This document shows, one piece after another, positions 1 to 6,593 of a DNA stretch of 16,626 bases (its first letter is position 1; each line of letters starts with the position of its first letter). The DNA comes from GWC2-56-14 sp043731355. Its GTDB lineage: Bacteria > Nitrospirota > UBA9217. Below the pieces are notes generated by a model, which saw only the letters and a program-made list of their open reading frames with translations, ran no database searches and was not told the DNA's origin. The position numbers and the translations under genes are program-made. The stretch lies in NCBI GenBank assembly GCA_043731355.1, contig JAYTJE010000148.1, forward strand, positions 1-16,626, written 5' to 3'.

Positions 1-20
1 GAGCATCTTGCAAAAGTCTT
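1..20 (+). repeat. IS left terminal inverted repeat (IRL)
   Basis: Begins GAGCATCTTGCAAAAGTCT. It pairs with the right repeat at 1481-1500, with differences at position 5 (A versus C) and position 20 (T versus A). Confidence 0.85.
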
Positions 21-129
21 TAGATAAGTGATTTTATTGGCGGGGAAAGCATTTTTTTGAAGTAAAAAAGCACTCCTTCTGTTATGATTTGTTTGCGGAC
101 ACGGACAAACTAAAACAAAAGGAGCGCCA

Positions 130-1311
130 ATGAATCCGTTGAGAGAAACTATATCATGGTTGAAGAACAAAGTACAAGAAGATTTTTTCCCCTTTCTCCA
201 AGTTTGTTTTACCGATCCGATAACGGTCAAGCAGAAACAGCTTATCACCATTCTCGAGCTCGTGCAGGTGGAAAACCATGTAAAAACCCCGGAGACGCAG
301 TGGATGGGCCGGAAGCTTGTTGATCGCTACGCGATAGCACGTGCGTTTGTTGCAAAGGCGGTTTATAAGCTTCCCACAACGCGGGCGCTCATAGAGGGTT
401 TGAATACTATGCCGAACCTGCGGAGCATCTGCGGGTTCGGCGGAAGCGCCTTCCGGACGGTTAAAAAGGCGCGGATGGAAAATGGAAAGATGGTAGTAGA
501 GAGTGTGCGGGAGAGCACTTTGCCATCGGAGGCGACGTTCTCACGCGCCTTTGCGCAGTTTGCAGCAAGTGAGCTTGGTAATCGAACGTTAGATGCCATG
601 GTTGCCTTTCACTTGTCGGATCAGTTAATTTGCCATGTATCTCGCGATGCGACGGCGATTCATGGAAACGAGAAGCCGGTCAAAAAGAAAAAAGACGTAG
701 AACCTGTAGCGCAGGAGGCGAAGAAGAGGAAAGGGCGTCCCAAAACAGGAGAAGTCCGGCCAAAAGAAGAGAAGCGTCTGGACAAACAAGTAACTCAGAC
801 AGCGGCTGCGGCACTTCAGGAACTGCCAACCAATTGCACAGTCGGAACCAAGAAGAATGCCCAAGGATACAAAGAGACGTGGATCGGCTATAAGCTGCAT
901 GTGGATACGAATGACAATGGGTTTCCGCTCAGCGTCGTGCTCACCTCGGCATCATTGCATGACAGTCAAGTTGCGATACCGATGATGAAAATGACGAGCG
1001 CAAAGGTGACCTATCTGTATGATCTTATGGATTCAGCCTATGACGCACATCAGATTCATGAGATGAGCAGAACTCTGGGCCATGTTCCGATCATTGATCC
1101 GAATCCGCGTCGTGGCCAAGCAATCCCGCTCTCGCCTGCGGAAGCGAAACGCTACAACGAGCGGTCAGTCGCGGAACGGACGAATAGCGGATTGAAGTGC
1201 GACTTCGGCGGCGAGACGGTAATGGTTCGGGGCGCGGAGAAAGTAAAGCTGCACCTTATGTTTGGAATCATCGCTTTGTTCGCTGATCAGTTGATGAAGC
1301 TGGCGGCATAG
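130..1311 (+). CDS. DDE transposase, IS5/IS1182-like
   Basis: Cuts and rejoins the ends of the surrounding insertion sequence. The 393-residue protein shows a plausible acidic triad: Asp173 in SRDATAI, Asp301 in YLYDLMDSAYDA and Glu349 in VAERTNSGLK; the last block, with its ER...LK pattern, is typical of the IS5/IS1182 C-terminal catalytic core. Between the first and second Asp lies a Lys/Glu-rich insert (about 183-220) of the sort often seen in IS1182-like proteins, followed by GYKLH and SLHDSQ motifs. The ATG is preceded by AAAAGGAG (117-124) with a 6-nt spacer. Reading frame and catalytic residues are intact, so the element may still be active. The exact IS family is uncertain. Confidence 0.88.
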   Translation: MNPLRETISWLKNKVQEDFFPFLQVCFTDPITVKQKQLITILELVQVENHVKTPETQWMGRKLVDRYAIARAFVAKAVYKLPTTRALIEGLNTMPNLRSICGFGGSAFRTVKKARMENGKMVVESVRESTLPSEATFSRAFAQFAASELGNRTLDAMVAFHLSDQLICHVSRDATAIHGNEKPVKKKKDVEPVAQEAKKRKGRPKTGEVRPKEEKRLDKQVTQTAAAALQELPTNCTVGTKKNAQGYKETWIGYKLHVDTNDNGFPLSVVLTSASLHDSQVAIPMMKMTSAKVTYLYDLMDSAYDAHQIHEMSRTLGHVPIIDPNPRRGQAIPLSPAEAKRYNERSVAERTNSGLKCDFGGETVMVRGAEKVKLHLMFGIIALFADQLMKLAA

Positions 1312-1480
1312 AATCAGCCGCGTAGTGAGAACGTTGCGGCATCGCGGGGAAAACTGCGCCAACATTCTGACAAATACACGGCAAATGACGTATTATGCGG
1401 CATTTCGATATGAGTTTGACGGAAACGGTCTACGAAATTTCGCCGATAATGCCAATTGAACTAAATCCGTCGATTCAAAA

Positions 1481-1500
1481 TAGACTTTTGCAAGAGGCTC
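1481..1500 (-). repeat. IS right terminal inverted repeat (IRR)
   Basis: Reads GAGCCTCTTGCAAAAGTCTA on the minus strand and matches the left end at 18 of 20 positions. It defines the right boundary of the IS at 1500. Confidence 0.85.
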
Positions 1501-1687
1501 AATCAGTATGGCCGATCTTCTGGACAAGCGTGTCCGGCAACAGCCTGAAGGTAATCCAGGCGTAGCGGCATTCTCGCTTTCCCGATCAGTTCCGCATGCG
1601 AGACCATGCAGATCAAAACCAGGCGCACGTCGCGTTGTTCGCAAAGGCAGCCCTCCAAGCCCCGCACAACACCGTGAAAATAATATA
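1501..1687. other. Unassigned spacer between IS and rho promoter
   Basis: No convincing gene. Short open stretches exist on both strands, but none has a ribosome binding site or recognisable motif. One plus-strand frame (roughly 1563-1690) gives a protein-like stretch ending at TGA just at the rho promoter, so this could be the decayed 3' end of a gene interrupted by the IS. No further assignment is possible from the sequence. Confidence 0.4.
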
Positions 1688-1716
1688 TTGACAAGCCTTT
1701 TTTTCTGCGGTATATT
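1688..1716 (+). promoter_or_regulatory. Sigma70-type promoter for rho
   Basis: TTGACA (1688-1693, perfect -35) is separated by 17 nt from TATATT (1711-1716, one mismatch to TATAAT). The predicted start near 1723 gives a leader of about 297 nt before the rho ATG. It lies outside the IS, so rho expression does not obviously depend on the insertion. Confidence 0.75.
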
Positions 1717-1722
1717 CTAACT

Positions 1723-2019
1723 ACTGAAAACCAACAGAGCTTTGTTTTCCTAATCAAAAACCCCAGTTATTACCTAACCCGAGCATAATAGCCAGGTAGC
1801 ATACATCGCACACCGTTCCAAAATAGAAAGGTCCTGCATCCTTCTTTAACATAACTCACGAGCAGACTGGGTCGTTCTTACAAACCTCTCATCCTTAATC
1901 TCGCACTTTGATGGAATATGCTCGCCCTCTGACATCACAACTACCGCAATGATAAAACTGGACCATCCCACCATCTATGCCTCATCCGCCCAACAAACCA
2001 CGGGCCAAGGAGCAACCAC
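1723..2019 (+). promoter_or_regulatory. C-rich, G-poor rho mRNA leader
   Basis: Counting 1741-2019 gives 90 C and 40 G in 279 nt, while the gene that follows is rich in both. Unstructured C-rich/G-poor RNA is what Rho binds at rut sites, and E. coli rho is known to be autoregulated by Rho-dependent attenuation in its own leader. That this leader does the same is inference. The ribosome binding site AAGGAG (2007-2012) lies 7 nt before the rho ATG. Confidence 0.45.
1911..1952 (+). CDS. Possible leader ORF 1 of rho (13 codons)
   Basis: ATG at 1911 reads MEYARPLTSQLPQ and stops at TGA 1950-1952, which overlaps the ATG of the next small ORF in an ATGA arrangement. There is no Shine-Dalgarno sequence, so it may be chance. 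Confidence 0.15.
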   Translation: MEYARPLTSQLPQ

Positions 2020-2023
2020 ATGA
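1949..2023 (+). CDS. Possible leader ORF 2 overlapping the rho start (24 codons)
   Basis: ATG at 1949 starts a 24-residue peptide (MIKLDHPTIYASSAQQ...), and its TGA (2021-2023) overlaps the rho ATG (2020-2022) by ATGA. Its own start overlaps the stop of the preceding mini-ORF in the same way. E. coli rho also has a leader peptide (rhoL), but no sequence similarity is claimed. The lack of an upstream Shine-Dalgarno keeps confidence low. Confidence 0.2.
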   Translation: MIKLDHPTIYASSAQQTTGQGATT

Positions 2024-3267
2024 ATTTAGTAGAATTGAAGGGCAAGGAGATCTCCGAGCTTACCGCCATGGCGGACGAGCTGAAGATCGAGGGCATCAGC
2101 GGCCTGCGCAAACAGGAGCTTATCTTCGCCATATTGCAGGCCCAGACCGAAAAGAACGGCATGATCTTCGGCGAAGGCGTGCTCGAGATACTGCCCGATG
2201 GCTTCGGCTTCCTCCGGGCGCCCGATTACAACTATCTGCCCGGGCCTGACGACATCTACGTTTCCCCGTCTCAGATACGCAGGTTCAGCATCCGCACCGG
2301 CGACACCGTATCCGGCCAGATCCGGCCGCCCAAGGAAGGCGAACGCTACTTCGCCCTGCTCAAGGTCGACGCCATCAACTACGAAGACCCCGAAATATCA
2401 CGGTCCAAGATCCTGTTCGACAACCTGACCCCCTATTATCCCGAGAAGAAGATCAAGCTTGAATATACTCCCACGGATTATACAACCCGGGCCATAGATC
2501 TCGTCACCCCTATCGGCATGGGCCAGCGCGGCATGATCGTTGCGCCGCCGCGGACCGGCAAGACCATGCTGCTCCAGTCCATTGCCAAAGCAATCCTGAA
2601 AAACCATGCCGACATCAAGCTGATCGTGCTCCTGATCGACGAACGGCCCGAGGAGGTCACGGACTGGGCGCGTCAGGTGAAAGCCGAGATCATCAGCTCC
2701 ACCTTTGACGAGCCGCCGCAGCGGCATGTGCAGGTCGCGGACATGGTCAGCGAGCGCGCGAAACGTCTTGTCGAACACAAAAAAGACGTGGTCATTCTGC
2801 TGGACAGCATCACCCGCCTCGCCCGGGCGCACAATGCGATCATTCCGGCCTCGGGCAAGGTCCTTTCCGGAGGTCTTGACGCGAACGCGCTCCAGCGGCC
2901 GAAACGGTTCTTCGGCGCGGCCCGCAGCATCGAGAACGGCGGCAGCCTCACCATTCTGGCAACAGCGCTCGTGGACACCGGCAGCCGCATGGACGACGTT
3001 ATTTTCGAGGAGTTCAAGGGCACGGGCAACATGGAACTCCACTTAGACCGCAAGCTCGTTGACAAGCGCGTATTCCCGGCCATAGACATCAACGCCTCGG
3101 GCACCCGCAAGGAAGAGCTGCTCGTGGACAAGGACGACCTGAACCGCATGTGGGTGCTCCGGAAGGTCCTGAACCCGCTCTCCACCGTGGAAAGCATGGA
3201 GTTCCTGCTCGAGAAGCTGAAGCAGAACAAAACGAACCGGGATTTCCTGGATTCCATGAACAAGTAG
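2020..3267 (+). CDS. rho: Transcription termination factor Rho
   Basis: Hexameric RNA-dependent ATPase/translocase that releases RNA polymerase from untranslated transcripts. At 415 residues it is close to the E. coli length (419), without the long insertions of some phyla. Visible in order: N-terminal helical domain (1-45, LRKQELIFAIL); OSB-type RNA-binding domain (about 48-125) with DGFGFLR at 60-66 and DDIYVSPSQIRRF; Walker A GMIVAPPRTGKT (171-182); LIDERPEEVTDW (205-216); Walker B VVILLDSITRL (257-267); Q-loop SGKVLSGGLDANALQRPKRF (278-297); and the R-loop region GTGNMELHLDR (334-344). The ATG has a good AAGGAG 7 nt upstream. It is first in the housekeeping block and has its own promoter and long C-rich leader; autoregulation is plausible but inferred. 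Confidence 0.98.
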   Translation: MNLVELKGKEISELTAMADELKIEGISGLRKQELIFAILQAQTEKNGMIFGEGVLEILPDGFGFLRAPDYNYLPGPDDIYVSPSQIRRFSIRTGDTVSGQIRPPKEGERYFALLKVDAINYEDPEISRSKILFDNLTPYYPEKKIKLEYTPTDYTTRAIDLVTPIGMGQRGMIVAPPRTGKTMLLQSIAKAILKNHADIKLIVLLIDERPEEVTDWARQVKAEIISSTFDEPPQRHVQVADMVSERAKRLVEHKKDVVILLDSITRLARAHNAIIPASGKVLSGGLDANALQRPKRFFGAARSIENGGSLTILATALVDTGSRMDDVIFEEFKGTGNMELHLDRKLVDKRVFPAIDINASGTRKEELLVDKDDLNRMWVLRKVLNPLSTVESMEFLLEKLKQNKTNRDFLDSMNK

Positions 3268-3274
3268 ATTTTAC

Positions 3275-3303
3275 TTGAAATTCCGTGCTGATTAGTATAA
3301 TAT
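3275..3303 (+). promoter_or_regulatory. Candidate promoter for rpmE
   Basis: TTGAAA (3275-3280) lies 15 nt before a perfect TATAAT (3296-3301), or 17 nt before the overlapping TAATAT (3298-3303). It sits in the rho-rpmE gap, 67 nt upstream of the rpmE start. No terminator is visible after rho, so read-through from rho is also possible. Confidence 0.55.
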
Positions 3304-3319
3304 TCCCGTTCTCAATCAA

Positions 3320-3344
3320 CGAAAGCCGTGGTTTTTGGCTTTCG
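3320..3344 (+). promoter_or_regulatory. Hairpin in the rpmE 5' leader
   Basis: CGAAAGCC (3320-3327) pairs perfectly with GGCTTTCG (3337-3344) across a 9-nt loop. There is no T tract after it, so it is not a terminator. It lies between the candidate promoter and the AGGAGG ribosome binding site (3356-3361), the usual place for a ribosomal-protein autoregulatory leader. Several phylum-specific L31 leader motifs are known; whether this is one cannot be told here. Confidence 0.45.
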
Positions 3345-3369
3345 CAGTAATTCTCAGGAGGATCAGGTC

Positions 3370-3567
3370 ATGAAAGAAGGCATTCATCCCGACTACAAGA
3401 CGGCAACCGTAAGCTGTGCCTGCGGGGAAAAGTTCACCACCAAGTCGACGAAAGAGACGCTCCGGCTTGACATCTGCTCGGTCTGTCATCCGTTCTACAC
3501 CGGCAAACAGAAGCTGATCGACACCGAAGGCCGCGTCGACAAGTTCCGGAAAAAATACGCCAAGTAA
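3370..3567 (+). CDS. rpmE: 50S ribosomal protein L31, zinc-binding type
   Basis: Small protein of the large ribosomal subunit that bridges toward the 30S head. The product is 65 residues, beginning MKEGIHPDYKTATVSCACG. Four cysteines (Cys16, Cys18, Cys36, Cys39, in SCACG and DICSVCHPFYTG) form the zinc site, so this is the zinc-containing (C+) paralogue. FRKKYAK at the C-terminus is typical. The ATG at 3370 was chosen because AGGAGG (3356-3361) is 8 nt upstream and L31 proteins begin with MK..IHP; an in-frame upstream GTG at 3328 would translate through the leader hairpin. No second C- paralogue is seen in this window. Confidence 0.97.
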   Translation: MKEGIHPDYKTATVSCACGEKFTTKSTKETLRLDICSVCHPFYTGKQKLIDTEGRVDKFRKKYAK

Positions 3568-3577
3568 CGCCACCACC

Positions 3578-3603
3578 GGCGGCCCTCCGGCCGCCTTTCT
3601 TCT
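3578..3603 (+). terminator. Intrinsic terminator after rpmE
   Basis: GGCGGCC (3578-3584), loop CTCC, GGCCGCC (3589-3595), then TTTCTTCT. The stem is GC-only and perfect; the T tract is interrupted by C, so termination may be partial, leaving some read-through into yqhQ. Confidence 0.7.
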
Positions 3604-3632
3604 GGAAAAGCAAACCTCGTGAGGTCTCTGTC

Positions 3633-4538
3633 TTGTCAGAAAAAGTGCAAATAGGCGGCCAGGCGGTTCTCGAAGGTGTCATGATGCGGTCACCCCATGC
3701 CTACACCGTTGCGGTGCGCAAGGGAGGGAAACCCGGCGCCGAGATCGCCATCTTTCGCCAGACCATTCAGCCCATCGGAGAGCGTTTTCCGTTCCTGAAG
3801 ACCAGGATCGTCCGGGGCTCGGCCGCGCTCTTTGAAGCCATGTGGCTCGGCATCCGGGCGCTGAACTTTTCCGCGAACGAGGCGATGGAGACTGAAGACG
3901 GGGAAAAAGAGGAGCTCGGGCCGCTTGCCATGGCGGGAACCATGCTCGTGGCACTCGCTTTTTCTCTCGGTCTGTTCCTGGCGCTTCCGCTCCTGCTCAC
4001 GAGCCTCTTGGGCGCCCAGTATGCCGCGGTCAACCGGCACAGCATCCTCTTCAACCTCACCGACGGTGCTTTCCGCGTGGTCCTGTTCCTGGGATATGTA
4101 TCCGGCATTTCTTATATGAAGGACATCCGCCGGGTATTCGAGTATCATGGCGCCGAACACAAGGCCATCGCCACCTATGAAGCCGGGGTGGAACTCACGG
4201 TAGAGAACGCCAGGCCCAACTCCCGCATTCATCCGCGCTGCGGCACCAGCTTTTTGCTGACCGTGGTCGTGATCTCCATTGTCCTGTTCTCACTCGTCCC
4301 CGGGTCCTGGCCTTTCTGGGCAAAAGCAGTGTCGCGCATCGTGCTGCTTCCCGTGATCGCTGGCCTCGGCTACGAGTTCATCAAATACAGCGCCAAACAG
4401 TGCGACAACCTGCTGGTCCGGAACCTGATGCAGCCGGGGCTCTGGCTGCAGCGCCTCACGACCCGGGAGCCGTCCGATGACCAGCTGGAAGTGGCCCTCG
4501 CGGCGATGCGTGAAGCCCTCGCCATGGAACCCCGCTAA
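3633..4538 (+). CDS. yqhQ: DUF1385 membrane protein, YqhQ family
   Basis: Conserved integral membrane protein of unknown biochemical function (DUF1385; B. subtilis YqhQ), here 301 residues. It opens with IGGQAVLEGVMMRSP (7-21), the family signature. Hydrophobic segments lie at about 98-127, 147-162, 207-224 and 232-249. Conserved polar motifs are YHGAEHK (171-177), IHPRCGTSF (199-207) and GYEFIKYSAK (246-255); the His/Cys pattern has led to suggestions of metal binding, which is not shown here. The start is TTG at 3633 with GAGG (3621-3624) 8 nt upstream; GTG at 3645 is an alternative that keeps the signature. It sits between rpmE and prfA, a neighbourhood I recall as common in delta-type genomes. 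Its stop codon is inside the loop of the next hairpin. Confidence 0.9.
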   Translation: MSEKVQIGGQAVLEGVMMRSPHAYTVAVRKGGKPGAEIAIFRQTIQPIGERFPFLKTRIVRGSAALFEAMWLGIRALNFSANEAMETEDGEKEELGPLAMAGTMLVALAFSLGLFLALPLLLTSLLGAQYAAVNRHSILFNLTDGAFRVVLFLGYVSGISYMKDIRRVFEYHGAEHKAIATYEAGVELTVENARPNSRIHPRCGTSFLLTVVVISIVLFSLVPGSWPFWAKAVSRIVLLPVIAGLGYEFIKYSAKQCDNLLVRNLMQPGLWLQRLTTREPSDDQLEVALAAMREALAMEPR

Positions 4539-4552
4539 GGCGGGGTTTTTTG
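4528..4552 (+). terminator. Terminator-like hairpin with the yqhQ stop codon in its loop
   Basis: AACCCCGC (4528-4535) pairs with GCGGGGTT (4540-4547); the four-base loop TAAG (4536-4539) contains the yqhQ stop codon TAA (4536-4538). Six T (4546-4551) follow, two of which can also pair in the stem. By structure it is an intrinsic terminator, yet prfA starts only 22 nt further on and no other promoter is seen, which suggests an attenuator or a partial terminator. Confidence 0.75.
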
Positions 4553-4573
4553 TTGATACAAGCGAATTTATCT

Positions 4574-5641
4574 ATGCTGAGAAAACTCGAAGCTGTTGCG
4601 GAAAAATACGATGAGCTGACCAGGCTCCTGTCCGACCCCGGCGTTGCCGCCGACCACCAGCAATATCAGAAGTACTCCCGGGAACGGTCGGACATTGAAG
4701 ATGTGGTGAACCATTACCGGGCCTTCAAGGACCTGGAAAAGCAGATCAGCGAAGCAGGCGAGCTCACGAACGACAAACAGTCCGACCCCGAACTGCGCGC
4801 CATGGCCGAAGCCGAACTCAAGGAACTTGCGCCGAGAATCTCGCGGATGGAGCAGGAGCTGCGGCTCATGCTGGTGCCCAAGGACCCGCGCGACGACCGG
4901 AACGTCTTTCTTGAGATCCGCGCGGGCGCCGGCGGAGACGAGGCCGGCCTCTTTGCCGCGGAGCTCTTCCGCATGTACTCCCGCTATTCTGAGAAGAAGC
5001 GCTGGAAGCTCACCCTCCTCGACATGAGCACCACCGGTGTGGGCGGGGCAAAAGAAGTTATCGCCCAGATCCAGGGCAAGGACGTGTTCAGCAGGCTCAA
5101 ATACGAAAGCGGCGTACACCGTGTGCAGCGCGTGCCGGCTACGGAATCCGCCGGCAGGATTCATACCTCGACCGTGACCGTGGCGGTGCTGCCCGAGGTG
5201 GACGATGTTGAAGTACACATAGAACAGAAGGACCTGCGCATCGACACCTACTGTTCCTCGGGCCCCGGCGGCCAGTGCGTGAACACCACCTACTCGGCGG
5301 TCCGCATCACGCATATCCCGACCAACGAGGTCGTCGCGGTCCAGGACGAACGCTCGCAGCTCAAGAACCGCGAAAAGGCCATGAAGATCCTCAAATCCCG
5401 TTTGCTCGAAAAAGAACGGGCGCGGCAGGACGCCGAGACCGCCCAGGACCGCAAGTCCCAGGTCGGGTCCGGCGAACGCAGCGAGAAGATCAGGACCTAC
5501 AATTTTCCGCAGAGCCGCGTGACCGATCACCGCATCGGGCTGTCGCTTTACCGGCTCGATGCCGTCATGGACGGAGATCTTGACGAGTTCATTGACGGCC
5601 TTACCTCGGCGGCGAATGCCGAGCGGCTGAAAAACCTATAG
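4574..5641 (+). CDS. prfA: Peptide chain release factor 1 (RF1)
   Basis: Recognises UAA and UAG in the ribosomal A site and triggers release of the finished protein. From the ATG at 4574 the product is 355 residues, the normal RF1 length, starting MLRKLEAVAEKYDELTRLLS like other RF1 N-termini. The catalytic GGQ is at 232-234 (SSGPGGQCVNTTYSAVRITH). The codon-reading tripeptide is PAT (188-190), which marks RF1 rather than RF2 (SPF). GAGGDEAGLFA (118-128) is another family block. Cys follows GGQ where His or Ser is more common. TTG codons at 4550 and 4553 could extend it by 7-8 residues but lie in the terminator T tract. No good Shine-Dalgarno is seen. prmC, encoding the enzyme that methylates the GGQ glutamine, follows. 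Confidence 0.97.
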   Translation: MLRKLEAVAEKYDELTRLLSDPGVAADHQQYQKYSRERSDIEDVVNHYRAFKDLEKQISEAGELTNDKQSDPELRAMAEAELKELAPRISRMEQELRLMLVPKDPRDDRNVFLEIRAGAGGDEAGLFAAELFRMYSRYSEKKRWKLTLLDMSTTGVGGAKEVIAQIQGKDVFSRLKYESGVHRVQRVPATESAGRIHTSTVTVAVLPEVDDVEVHIEQKDLRIDTYCSSGPGGQCVNTTYSAVRITHIPTNEVVAVQDERSQLKNREKAMKILKSRLLEKERARQDAETAQDRKSQVGSGERSEKIRTYNFPQSRVTDHRIGLSLYRLDAVMDGDLDEFIDGLTSAANAERLKNL

Positions 5642-5648
5642 AAAGTGT

Positions 5649-5722
5649 GAAGATGGGGAAATAGGAAAATGAGTGAATGCGATTCTCCTCTTAACTTCCT
5701 ACCCTCTTACCTTCCTATCTTC
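5649..5722. repeat. Purine/pyrimidine imperfect inverted repeat in the prfA-prmC spacer
   Basis: A purine-rich arm (5649-5673, GAAGATGGGGAAATAGG...) partly pairs with a pyrimidine-rich arm. The latter consists of two adjacent 16-mers, CTCTTAACTTCCTACC (5688-5703) and CTCTTACCTTCCTATC (5704-5719), identical at 14 of 16 bases. It fills the spacer between the prfA stop and the prmC start. Confidence 0.55.
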
Positions 5723-5732
5723 GGTCGTTAAT

Positions 5733-6593
5733 TTGACCATCATCGAAACGATCAACAAGGCGGCCACAAGGCTGTCAGCGCACAAAGTGGATAATGCGTG
5801 CAGGGATGCTGAACTGCTCCTCTGCCATGTTCTGGACCGCGACCGGGCCTGGCTCCTAACGCACATACGGGACGGCATCGACGATCAGTCGCTTCGGCGG
5901 TATGAACGGGCCATCGACCGTCGCGCCGTACGCGAGCCGCTCCAGTACATCACGGGCAGACAGGAATTCTGGGGCCACTCCTTTAAAGTCACGCCTGACG
6001 TGCTGGTCCCGCGTCCCGAGACCGAGTTCGTTGTCGAAGCGGCGCTCAAGGCAGTCCGCATGACGCTGTCGCCGGTCATCGTCGATCTCTGCACCGGTTC
6101 CGGCTGCATCGCGATCAGCTTGGCAAAGGAACTTTTGAAGGCGCCGGTGTTCGCAACGGACCGGTCGGAACAGGCCCTTGAGGTCGCGAGAGAGAATGCC
6201 CGCATGAACCAGGTGTCTGACCGCATCCGGTTCCTTGCAGGAGACCTGTTCGCGCCAATCGAGGAATTGGACCTTCGCGGGAAGGTCGATGTGATTGCGA
6301 CAAACCCGCCCTATATCCGGGAAAGCGACCTTGCCGGACTTCAGCCCGAGGTCAGGGATTTCGAGCCGAAGCTGGCGCTTATTGCCGGCCCCGAAGGGAC
6401 TGAACTTGGAGCGGCGATCATAGCGCAGGCCCCGCTCTTTCTGAAACAAGGCGGCGTTCTCGTCATGGAAATGGGCCTGGGCCAGACCGCCGCGCTCAGC
6501 GCGGTCATTAAAAAGACCGGGGCCTACCGGACGCCGGAGCTCTTCAAGGACCTGGCGGGAATAGAGAGAGTTATCGTAGTACGAAAGAGATAG
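5733..6593 (+). CDS. prmC: Release factor glutamine N5-methyltransferase
   Basis: Transfers a methyl group from S-adenosylmethionine to the glutamine of the GGQ motif in RF1 and RF2, raising release activity; its substrate gene prfA is immediately upstream. The product is 286 residues from TTG 5733. The N-terminal helical substrate-binding domain covers about 1-85 (DAELLLCHVL at 25-34; EPLQYITGRQEFWG at 68-81). LVPRPETE (91-98) leads into the SAM fold with motif I VDLCTGSGCIAISL (117-130) and the catalytic NPPY (191-194). TTG 5733 was chosen because the protein then begins like other PrmC proteins (TIIETINKAATRL); a GTG at 5673 would translate the spacer repeat. The ribosome binding site is weak, so expression may depend on read-through from prfA. 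Confidence 0.95.
   Translation: MTIIETINKAATRLSAHKVDNACRDAELLLCHVLDRDRAWLLTHIRDGIDDQSLRRYERAIDRRAVREPLQYITGRQEFWGHSFKVTPDVLVPRPETEFVVEAALKAVRMTLSPVIVDLCTGSGCIAISLAKELLKAPVFATDRSEQALEVARENARMNQVSDRIRFLAGDLFAPIEELDLRGKVDVIATNPPYIRESDLAGLQPEVRDFEPKLALIAGPEGTELGAAIIAQAPLFLKQGGVLVMEMGLGQTAALSAVIKKTGAYRTPELFKDLAGIERVIVVRKR

Larger units (their letters stand above)
1..1500 (+). mobile_element. Complete insertion sequence, IS5/IS1182-like
   Basis: The segment is bounded by terminal inverted repeats: positions 1-20 match the reverse complement of 1481-1500 at 18 of 20 bases (core TCTTGCAAAAGTCT). One transposase gene fills most of it, followed by about 190 nt of non-coding sequence up to the right end. 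The window starts at, or within a base or two of, the left end, so a target-site duplication cannot be tested; the right flank begins AATCAGT. The length of 1.5 kb with a single DDE transposase fits IS5/IS1182-group elements. Family assignment is from general protein layout, not a database match. Confidence 0.85.

Noticed and set aside
57..88. TTGAAG ... TATGAT as a promoter for the IS transposase.
   Set aside because: The spacing is 20 nt, too long for a normal sigma70 promoter; nothing better stands out.
1563..1690. Plus-strand protein-like frame (FPDQFRMRDHADQNQ...) before the rho promoter.
   Set aside because: No start codon with a binding site, a stop directly upstream, and no family that I can name; kept only as a possible gene remnant.
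2398..3042. Long open frame of 214 codons antisense to rho.
   Set aside because: Mirror of the codon pattern of the GC-rich rho gene; no start signal and no recognisable motif.
4568..5530. Open frame of 320 codons antisense to prfA.
   Set aside because: It lies fully opposite a certain gene, has no ribosome binding site, and its His/Gly-rich composition is that of a reversed GC-rich frame.
5673..5732. GTG start giving a 306-residue PrmC with a hydrophobic N-terminus resembling a signal peptide.
   Set aside because: The extra residues are translated from the spacer repeat; PrmC is cytoplasmic, and the family N-terminus begins at the TTG at 5733.
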